Of a DNA stretch of 64,000 bases, positions 40,457 to 48,455 are shown one piece after another. Source of the DNA: a virus. The translations under genes and the position numbers were made by a program. The number at the start of each line of letters is the position of its first letter. Within the stretch, counting starts at the first letter, position 1. The notes below the pieces were generated by a model. That model ran no database searches. It was not told the DNA's origin and worked only from the letters and a program-made list of their open reading frames with translations. The DNA is taken from positions 1-64,000 of IMG/VR virus record IMGVR_UViG_3300027969_003137; one strand, written 5' to 3'.

Positions 40457-40754
40457 ACGAATTAAACAAAATTTGGCAAAACGTGGCCATGGTGTTGGTA
40501 TTCGTATAGGTGTAAGAACTACAGGCTGTAGTGGTCTAGCATACACCATGGAATATGTGGATGAATACACCGCAGAAGTGGGAGTGACTAATTTTGCACA
40601 CGACGGGTTTGTTGTATTAGTAGATGCCAAAAGTCTGGCTTATTTAAACGGGTTGACCATGGATTGGATTCGCAATGGACTCAATGAAGGATTCGATTTT
40701 ATCAATCCCAACGAGCGCGATCGTTGCGGGTGCGGCGAAAGTTTTAGAGTTTAA
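40428..40754 (+). CDS. A-type Fe-S carrier (IscA/ErpA family)
   Basis: 108 residues started at ATG 40428 within iscU. The three cluster Cys of the A-type carrier are in place: Cys34 (TTGCSGLAY), and Cys100/Cys102 in RCGCGESF. GIRIGVRTTGCSGLA and DGFVVLVDAKSLAYL match the family. It transfers Fe-S clusters from the scaffold to apo-proteins. Coupling with iscU but no IscS means the cysteine desulfurase must come from the host. Converges with the minus-strand gene 40751 (4-nt overlap). Confidence 0.92.
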   Translation: MITVTDTASKRIKQNLAKRGHGVGIRIGVRTTGCSGLAYTMEYVDEYTAEVGVTNFAHDGFVVLVDAKSLAYLNGLTMDWIRNGLNEGFDFINPNERDRCGCGESFRV

Positions 40755-41038
40755 TATTTGCCTACAGGCAGTTCAGTGCTGGCCGGCATATCCCAAATCT
40801 GCTTGCGTTCAACACCCTTACGCTGAGCAAATTTCTTGGCATCACAACTAGAGCAGACATGAAAGTAGTTGTTGCTCAAACGCTTGTGATCCATATGTTT
40901 TAGATCCCTAGTAAAAGTTTCATCGCAATTATCGCAACGGAAGACTGCAACGGTCTTTTTACGAACGTATTCATGCGGTGTTCCCAATTTACTGAGTCTA
41001 ACATGTTGAGTTTGTTGGGTTTCTTTTTTTAAGAACAT
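40751..41038 (-). CDS. zinc-ribbon phage protein
   Basis: 95 residues from ATG 41038; a GTG just before is an alternative. FRCDNCDETF and HVCSSCDAKKFAQRKG form a CxxC...CxxC zinc-ribbon about 35 residues apart, with basic surroundings (KHMDHKRL). Probably binds nucleic acid; a common accessory beside phage genes and homing endonucleases, no nuclease domain is present here. A GTAAATA box lies 4 nt upstream. Confidence 0.7.
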   Translation of the reverse strand: MFLKKETQQTQHVRLSKLGTPHEYVRKKTVAVFRCDNCDETFTRDLKHMDHKRLSNNYFHVCSSCDAKKFAQRKGVERKQIWDMPASTELPVGKY

Positions 41039-41042
41039 CACG

Positions 41043-41049
41043 TATTTAC
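41043..41049 (-). promoter_or_regulatory. late-promoter-like box GTAAATA
   Basis: GTAAATA on the minus strand ends 4 nt before ATG 41038; divergent to the CTAAATA box at 41072. Confidence 0.4.
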
Positions 41050-41071
41050 ATTCGGCTTATAAAACTTTGGG

Positions 41072-41078
41072 CTAAATA
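41072..41078 (+). promoter_or_regulatory. late-promoter-like box CTAAATA
   Basis: CTAAATA, 30 nt before ATG 41109, at the head of the structural cassette. Confidence 0.5.
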
Positions 41079-41108
41079 GTAGAGCAACCATACATCTTAG
41101 GATCTACC

Positions 41109-44100
41109 ATGGCAAGAAAAATTATTGATACCGGCGTTGTAGGCAACGACGGCACTGGCGACAGTATACGAGACTCATTCCGTAAGGTAAATGACAACTT
41201 TAGAGAACTTTACAGTTCGTTAGGTTTAGGTGAGAAGCTTACTTTTAAAAATCTAGACGATACTCCTAGCAGTTATCTTGGGCAAGAAAACGCATTACTT
41301 GCCGTTAATAATACCGAGACAGGAGTTGTTTTTAAACAGTTAACTCCGGGCTCTGGTATCAGTTTAGATTTTACTACCAACATAAACGAAATTAGAGTTA
41401 GCTCTGAGTTTTCGGAAGTTGTTGGAGATTCTAGTCCTCAACTAGGCGGAAATCTAAGTGCAAGATCTGGAGGACTACAATATAGAATTTTAGATCTAGG
41501 AACTAACGCACTTCCTATCACCCCACTATACGAACACGAAGCTGTTAATAAACGATATGCCGATAGCAAAATTGCTAGAGCAGGTGTTGATACAGTAGAT
41601 CCTAGAACTGGGTTAACTAACAGTTCGTTTGGTAGAATGAGCGGACCTCTTATACTTTCTAGAGATCCTGAACCAGAAGACGATGATATTTATGGCGGAT
41701 TAATTGCTGCAACTAAAAGATATGTAGACAATTCAGCTTTTGGCAGTTCAGTAAACTTGTATGTTGCAACTTCTGGTCAAGATGATAGAGTTGGGGTTAG
41801 TGCTGCTCTACAAGGTCGTGCATTGGCCTATGCCTATCGCACGTTGGAAGCTGCGCTTAAACGGGCAGAGGAAATAGTATTAGAAGCCAGAAACGAAATT
41901 GGTCCTTACAAAAAAACATTAACTTATAATAATGGTGCAGCAGAATGTACCTTGGATGACATAACAGACGCTCCCGCCAGTGGTTCTGGGTTTAGCGGAT
42001 CACCGTTAATGAGTGTGGATTCAGTAGTTGTTAATAATGTTGGTGTGAACTATAGACCAGGTGATATACTGACTGTTGTCGGTGGAGCATTTGTTCAGCC
42101 AGCTAGAATTGAAATATTATCAACCACTGAAGCGGGCGGTGCATTAACATTTAGAATATTATCTACTGGTGTTTACAGCAGTTTACCTCCTACCAACACC
42201 AATGTGGCCACTACTGATGACAGTGCTAACGGACAACTTGCCACACTGAATCTAACCTATAGAGTCAACAATGTTGTGGTAAATGCTGGTGGAAGTGGCT
42301 ACGGACTTGTATCTGTTAGAATTTCAGGTGGTGGCGGGTCAGGTGCATTTGGAACTGCTGATGTCCTTAGCGGCATTGTTCAAAGTATTACCATAACTGA
42401 CCAAGGTTCTGGTTTTACCAGCTTACCTGTGGTATCAGTGTCTCTTCCAAGATTCTTAATTAATACTGACGGATACCGAACAGACTTTACAGGTGATGTG
42501 ACCACATCAACTCCAAGTGCTGTTAGAAGCAGAGACATTCGAGAAGGTCTGTATCTTCGAGGTGAATCATCAGGTGCACTGGCACAGATACTATCTCACC
42601 AAGGTGCATTAGATAGCCTCGGCAACGAAATTTTTGATGTGGATCTAAAGTACGGAACTTTTGTGATTGGCGAAGTAATATCTTACGGCGACGTTGCAAA
42701 AAATATTCAAATTAGTATATTAGTAGAAACTGGTGTCTACGAAGAAAATTTACCCTTAAGACTTCCCAACAACGTGTCTATTATTGGTGACGAATTTAGA
42801 CGTTGTATTATTAGACCCAAGCCAGGCATAAGTTCAAGTCCTTGGGCGTTTTTGCATTTTAGAAGAGACCTATCAGTGGGTGTTGCTGGCACTGACTTGA
42901 TAACACTAACTGATAGACTGTTTGGATATCACTATCTCCAAGACACATCACAGCCCATTTATCCTCTAGTTAACAATCGAGGCTTTTATAGATCAGCTGC
43001 ACAGCTCCTACAATTAAATCGTGTGTTCATACAAAAAGAAGTAGTGGGCTGGATAGCTGATCAAGTGGCAGAAGAAATTTCTCCGTTCACTGCTGCTTTC
43101 TTGTACAACAGCGAAACTTGTGAAAGGGATGTAGGACTTATTATTGACTCTATGATATTTGATTTGAAGTGGGGCGGCTCAAATAGAACCATATCATCGG
43201 CACTTAAATATTATGGCAATGCCAGCGGATTAATTGCAATCAATGCTCAACTATCACAGACTATTGCGGCTATTCGACGACTGGGCACACTTGCTCAACT
43301 GGTTATTCGAAATGTAGAAATCCAAGAACTTTATCAAGATGCCTATCCTCAAATCATAGACGGTGCCTATATTGCTGAAGTTGGTACTACCGGAACATCA
43401 TTTAATATTACCGGAGTCACTAACGCCAACCCAATTGCAATTACTACCGCTACTGCTCACGGACTAGCTTCAGGCAACCAAATTTTAATTAGTGGAGTAG
43501 GTGGTACCACACAAATCAATGGCAACGACTATTATGTCACTGTTATAAATGCAACATCATTTTACATATACAGTGATGCTGCAAGAACAATTTCAGTTAG
43601 CGGTGTAACCTATGGAACATATACATCCGGCGGTAGTGCCGTTAGTATTGGCGGAGTGGTAGGTGCATTAATTAATGTTGTTATTGATGTCATTGATAAT
43701 TCAGGAAGTGTTAACTATCCTAAAAATAACGACGAGATGGACGTTATATTGTGTAATGACGCTGTACGTATACAGTCAATCACATTCCAAGGGCATGGCG
43801 GATTTGCCATGGTACTTGATCCAGAGGGCCAGATCCTTGCCAAATCTCCATACGCTCAAGAGTGTGCGTCGTTCTCAAAGGGAACTGGGGCTCAGACGTT
43901 TGCAGGCGGCCAATACATTGACGGCTTTACCGGCAACTTAAAATTTAAAATTCTAAGTAAAGATTCAAATACGTTCTTGCGTGTGGGCGAGTTGAAGCGC
44001 ATACCTCAACTGCCTGCTTCTTTTATTGTTGAAGACACAGTATATAGAATTAACTATGTTAGAGACTACACATTTAACACAGCAGGTTCTACAGCGTCAT

Positions 44101-47100
44101 TTGTTCTAGATGAAACGACTCCTTGGCCGTTTGATTTATTCACCTACAACGAAGCTATCTGCTCTAGAGACGTTGGCCTAATTTTAAATGGCGTTGGCTA
44201 TGACGTTGTGTTTGGCACTAATTATCATTCTAGACGATCTGGTTTGACCTATAGACTGGCAGCTGCCAGCGTGGTCATCGAAGATCAATTAGATTTAACT
44301 GTTCGAGCAATAGAAGAAGCGCACACACTGGCATCTAATTATTTGACATTGTATCCTACTGCGCAGTCAATTGTCGAGACCAGTAAAGTCAATATTGCCA
44401 ATATTGTTAGAAATGGTAGTACATTTGCAGCGGCTTTATCGTTTACAAATCCTCCTGGGCTAGCAGCTAATAGAGTCAACGCCAGTTCATTACTGCAAGC
44501 AAACATTCAATTTATCAAAGATGAGACTGTTGGATACCTAGCCTCTACCTACCCCTCACTGTCATTTAATCAAACAACCTGCGCTCGAGATGTTGAGTAC
44601 CTTGTTGAATCATTGATATATGATATTTTGTATGGTGGTAATAGTGAAACTAGAAAAGCAGGTATCAAATATTGGGATGGAGTAGGATCTGCGGCTGTAT
44701 TGCAAGTTCCTGTAGGACAACAAGCACAAACTGCCGACGGCATTAACTATGCCAAATATCTAGCCAAGCAGGTCATTGTTAGTCTAGCTCCTACTATCTC
44801 ATACACAGCTACTCCAAGAGTGGGTGGCTCTGCAAGCGATGGTGCCATTCAATCTGTAATCGAAACATTGTTAACTAATGTTGCAGCCATTGTGACCAGC
44901 GGTGTAGGATCTGCTACTGCTGAAACATTGCCTAACCTGGGGGCATACGCATATGCTGGGACTGCTATAACTGCACGTACAATAATTAACACAAATAAAA
45001 CTGCCATTCAAGCGGCAGTAATTACTTTTGTAAATGAAAATGCCAATGCCTACGAAGTACTGATGCCTGGTAATAGATCGATGTTGTCCAACGACTACAC
45101 GCAGATCAATGACCTAGGTTATGGTATTGTGGTCAACAACGGTGGATTAGCAGAATGTGTGAGTATGTTTACCTACTACTGCCATATCTCATATTACTCG
45201 ATTGGCGGTGGACAGATTCGATCAATTGGCGGATCAAGTGCTCACGGTAATTTTGCACTAGTTGCTGAAGGTAGCGATCCTCTAGAAGTTCCAACTCCTG
45301 TGTCAACATATTACGATCTTGCTCAAGGAGCAAGATGTTATTTCCCTTCAGGATCATATGCCAACGTAGCAGGCGGGCTATCAATATATGTTACTAACTA
45401 TACATATCCGCCGTCACCAAATTCAGAATTAGAAGTCGACCACGGTCTTGGAACTATATTTAGATATCCAATTACTGGAGTATCTACTGATGATTCGTTG
45501 CCTGCTGGAGTGGCAAGACTAAGTCTACGAAGTTCCGAAGGTGCAGGCATCACCGGTCTTGCAGCCGTAATTGCCAACACCACTATATTAACCATTAGAC
45601 AAAACTCCACAGTGGTTCTAACTGGCAATGCCGTGGACGTTGCTGTTCGACCAAGTACTGGACTAGTGCTTGCTGAGTCCCCTGAAGTATATCGAGTGCT
45701 ACAATTTGAAGCATATGCCGACCCTGTGGGTGCTAGAACTATTACTATTGCCCTAGGTACTCCTGGAATTATAACCAGAGCATCTCATGGTCTTCAACCA
45801 GGATATCAAATTGTTATTACCACAACTGGTGCATTGCCTACAGGATTAACAGCAGGTATAGTTTATTATGTACAGTCAGACGGCTTCACTGCAAATAGTT
45901 TTAGACTAGCTACAACAAAACGTGGTGTTGCTATTAATGCAACCGGCAGTCAAAGTGGGACCCATTCCTACACAGTATTTGGTCTTGCGCAGACCACACT
46001 GAGAGAAAATTACAACTATATCGATATATCATTATATCCAGAGCAACCATTTGTGACTGCTCCAAGGGTGTGTACAATTTCCATTGCTAATCCTGCGGTA
46101 GTTACATTAACCAGTCACGGATTTAGTGCAAACAATGTTGTTAGATTTACCACAACTGGTGCATTGCCTAGCGGAATTTCACTTACTAGACTGTATTTTG
46201 TTAAAACGGTATTAGATGCAAATACATTTACCATAACAGATATTGCAACCAGCTCGTCATTACCATTAGAGTGTACGGGAATTCAATATGGTGTCCAACG
46301 TGTAGGTCTAGTAATAGGTCGTGCAGGAGATAGTACTGTTGCCATTGTGCCAATCAGCGGTGCAGAAGAGAATCGAGTCCTTGGTACCAAGATTGTGTAC
46401 AAAGGTGTAGAGTACACCGTGCAGGCCTATCAGAATGAAACAACAACTGGAGATAATTATGGATTGATAACTGTCAGCCCTGCGTTATCAAACTCTTTGA
46501 TTTATTTTACAAGTCTGCCAACTCTTAAATCTGCGGTACCAAAAGACGAACCAGGCACACTCACAATTAGGATTTCTTTAACTCGTGTGACTTCACATGA
46601 TCTATTAGAAATTGGTACTGGCTCTTATGCCGATACAAATTATCCAAACGAAATTTATGGTCCGGCAGTTAACGCACTAGATCCAGATTCTGAAACTCAA
46701 GAGCGTAGTGTAGGTCGAGTTTTCTATGTGACCACTGACCAATTTGGTAATTTCTCTGTTGGTCCATACTTCCGTGTTGACCAAGGTACTGGTAGTGTGA
46801 CTTTTGCGGCGTCAATTGCGCTGTCGAATCTAGACGGTATTGGTTTTAAACGAGGTGTTCCAGTAAGTGAATTTTCAACTGACAGTTCGTTCAGTGACAA
46901 CGCCACTGACACAGTACCGACAGAAAATGCTGCAAGAGGCTATATCGAACGTAGATTAGGAATCAGCCATACTGGTGCTGTATTGCCCTTGGGCACATTG
47001 ATCCCGGCATTCAGTGGCGGGTATATGGCTCTTGACGGCCAATTGGCCATGAAGTCCGATATGGATCTAGGCAATTTTAAAATTAGGAATGTGGCGGATC

Positions 47101-48455
47101 CAGTAAATCCAACCGATGCCCTCAATCTTAGAAGTTTAACTCTCAACAACTTAGTTGACTTTCAAGCCACTAATCCGCGAAGTGGTGACATTTTAACATT
47201 TACTGGTGCAGGGACATTTGCGCAGAACTCTGCGGTGGTAGGAGATATTAGCCTTAATATTGATTCTACTGCCAACACAGTTGATATTCAGATTAATCCA
47301 GGTGTAATTATTGATGCCGATATTAACAATGCTGCTAATATTGTTCAAAGTAAATTGCTGTTATCATCTGCTACAACTAGAGCAAATGCCGCTGGCATAA
47401 CACAGGCAGAAAAAGGCATATCCAGTTTTGATAATGCGCAGTTTGATGTCACTGACGGGTGGGTCACACTAAAAGACAACGGTGTTAATTTAACAGACCT
47501 TCCACAGATTGCAACTAAAACAGTGCTAGGCAATTCAACTCTGGCAACTGCTAACGTATCAGCTGTGCTGTTCAGCACAGTAGTCAATGACGGTGGCGCC
47601 ATTAAGAAATCACAGTACAATGGCGGAACTGGCTATCTAAGAAGAATTGGTTTTACTTCTACTAATGACGCTGACTATGCTATTGTAGACGAATCTACCA
47701 GCGTTGCTGCAAGCACATTGGTCAAGCGTGATGTCAACGGCGACTTTGCTGGTAGATTCGTCAGCATAGACAAACTCATTGTTGACACAAAAACCATTCT
47801 TGATACTACAACAACCTCAACAGGTGGATATACTCAGCTGTATGGATTTTCAAATAACGTTGGTATTTTAATTGGTGACGGAACTACCTTGCCTGATCGT
47901 AGAACATTCTACGACAACGACTCACATACGTTTAGAACATACAATGGTCTGAGTAATGCTCCTATAACTGTAGGATCAATTACTACTCCAGTACTCACTA
48001 CAGGTGCTGTTAGCTCTGGTGGTACAATAACTGGTCTTTGGGGGCTAAGTTCTGGTAGTAGATTAACAGCTACCTATGCAGACTTAGCTGAATACTACGA
48101 AGGCGATCGTGAATATGCAGTTGGAACTGTGTTAATATTTGGTGGAGATAAAGAAGTCACTATGTCGTCAACGTACGGGGATCATAAAGTTGTTGGCGTG
48201 GTCAGTGATACTGCTGCATATATTATGAATGAACAATGCGCCGGCACAAAAAATCTAGTAGCATTACAAGGTCGTGTGCCCTGTAAGGTAGTAGGAAAAA
48301 TTAACAAAGGCGATTTAATAGTAACATCCAATATTCCAGGTGTTGGTATATCAGCAGGAGGCAATGCCAAAACTGGTACCGTTATTGGTAAGGCAATAGC
48401 AGATTACAACTCAGATCACATTGGCACTATTGAAGTTGCCGTAGGAAGAACATAA
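41109..48455 (+). CDS. giant virion structural protein (2448 aa)
   Basis: Probably a long fibre or head-to-tail protein. The N-terminus has GNDGTGDSIRDSFRKVNDNF, a motif shared with other structural genes here. A domain with CxRDVG is repeated three times (about residues 666, 1011 and 1152: ETCERDVGLIIDS, AICSRDVGLILNG, TTCARDVEYLVES), each 100-400 residues. FCCH-type repeats follow (about 780, 1570, 1670), for example TTTGALPTGLTAGIVYYV and TTTGALPSGISLTRLYFV. The last 120 residues, LAEYYEGDREYAVGTVLIFG to IGTIEVAVGRT, resemble the autoproteolytic Peptidase_G2-type domain of phage fibres. It is the largest gene in the window and heads the cassette. Confidence 0.85.
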   Translation: MARKIIDTGVVGNDGTGDSIRDSFRKVNDNFRELYSSLGLGEKLTFKNLDDTPSSYLGQENALLAVNNTETGVVFKQLTPGSGISLDFTTNINEIRVSSEFSEVVGDSSPQLGGNLSARSGGLQYRILDLGTNALPITPLYEHEAVNKRYADSKIARAGVDTVDPRTGLTNSSFGRMSGPLILSRDPEPEDDDIYGGLIAATKRYVDNSAFGSSVNLYVATSGQDDRVGVSAALQGRALAYAYRTLEAALKRAEEIVLEARNEIGPYKKTLTYNNGAAECTLDDITDAPASGSGFSGSPLMSVDSVVVNNVGVNYRPGDILTVVGGAFVQPARIEILSTTEAGGALTFRILSTGVYSSLPPTNTNVATTDDSANGQLATLNLTYRVNNVVVNAGGSGYGLVSVRISGGGGSGAFGTADVLSGIVQSITITDQGSGFTSLPVVSVSLPRFLINTDGYRTDFTGDVTTSTPSAVRSRDIREGLYLRGESSGALAQILSHQGALDSLGNEIFDVDLKYGTFVIGEVISYGDVAKNIQISILVETGVYEENLPLRLPNNVSIIGDEFRRCIIRPKPGISSSPWAFLHFRRDLSVGVAGTDLITLTDRLFGYHYLQDTSQPIYPLVNNRGFYRSAAQLLQLNRVFIQKEVVGWIADQVAEEISPFTAAFLYNSETCERDVGLIIDSMIFDLKWGGSNRTISSALKYYGNASGLIAINAQLSQTIAAIRRLGTLAQLVIRNVEIQELYQDAYPQIIDGAYIAEVGTTGTSFNITGVTNANPIAITTATAHGLASGNQILISGVGGTTQINGNDYYVTVINATSFYIYSDAARTISVSGVTYGTYTSGGSAVSIGGVVGALINVVIDVIDNSGSVNYPKNNDEMDVILCNDAVRIQSITFQGHGGFAMVLDPEGQILAKSPYAQECASFSKGTGAQTFAGGQYIDGFTGNLKFKILSKDSNTFLRVGELKRIPQLPASFIVEDTVYRINYVRDYTFNTAGSTASFVLDETTPWPFDLFTYNEAICSRDVGLILNGVGYDVVFGTNYHSRRSGLTYRLAAASVVIEDQLDLTVRAIEEAHTLASNYLTLYPTAQSIVETSKVNIANIVRNGSTFAAALSFTNPPGLAANRVNASSLLQANIQFIKDETVGYLASTYPSLSFNQTTCARDVEYLVESLIYDILYGGNSETRKAGIKYWDGVGSAAVLQVPVGQQAQTADGINYAKYLAKQVIVSLAPTISYTATPRVGGSASDGAIQSVIETLLTNVAAIVTSGVGSATAETLPNLGAYAYAGTAITARTIINTNKTAIQAAVITFVNENANAYEVLMPGNRSMLSNDYTQINDLGYGIVVNNGGLAECVSMFTYYCHISYYSIGGGQIRSIGGSSAHGNFALVAEGSDPLEVPTPVSTYYDLAQGARCYFPSGSYANVAGGLSIYVTNYTYPPSPNSELEVDHGLGTIFRYPITGVSTDDSLPAGVARLSLRSSEGAGITGLAAVIANTTILTIRQNSTVVLTGNAVDVAVRPSTGLVLAESPEVYRVLQFEAYADPVGARTITIALGTPGIITRASHGLQPGYQIVITTTGALPTGLTAGIVYYVQSDGFTANSFRLATTKRGVAINATGSQSGTHSYTVFGLAQTTLRENYNYIDISLYPEQPFVTAPRVCTISIANPAVVTLTSHGFSANNVVRFTTTGALPSGISLTRLYFVKTVLDANTFTITDIATSSSLPLECTGIQYGVQRVGLVIGRAGDSTVAIVPISGAEENRVLGTKIVYKGVEYTVQAYQNETTTGDNYGLITVSPALSNSLIYFTSLPTLKSAVPKDEPGTLTIRISLTRVTSHDLLEIGTGSYADTNYPNEIYGPAVNALDPDSETQERSVGRVFYVTTDQFGNFSVGPYFRVDQGTGSVTFAASIALSNLDGIGFKRGVPVSEFSTDSSFSDNATDTVPTENAARGYIERRLGISHTGAVLPLGTLIPAFSGGYMALDGQLAMKSDMDLGNFKIRNVADPVNPTDALNLRSLTLNNLVDFQATNPRSGDILTFTGAGTFAQNSAVVGDISLNIDSTANTVDIQINPGVIIDADINNAANIVQSKLLLSSATTRANAAGITQAEKGISSFDNAQFDVTDGWVTLKDNGVNLTDLPQIATKTVLGNSTLATANVSAVLFSTVVNDGGAIKKSQYNGGTGYLRRIGFTSTNDADYAIVDESTSVAASTLVKRDVNGDFAGRFVSIDKLIVDTKTILDTTTTSTGGYTQLYGFSNNVGILIGDGTTLPDRRTFYDNDSHTFRTYNGLSNAPITVGSITTPVLTTGAVSSGGTITGLWGLSSGSRLTATYADLAEYYEGDREYAVGTVLIFGGDKEVTMSSTYGDHKVVGVVSDTAAYIMNEQCAGTKNLVALQGRVPCKVVGKINKGDLIVTSNIPGVGISAGGNAKTGTVIGKAIADYNSDHIGTIEVAVGRT

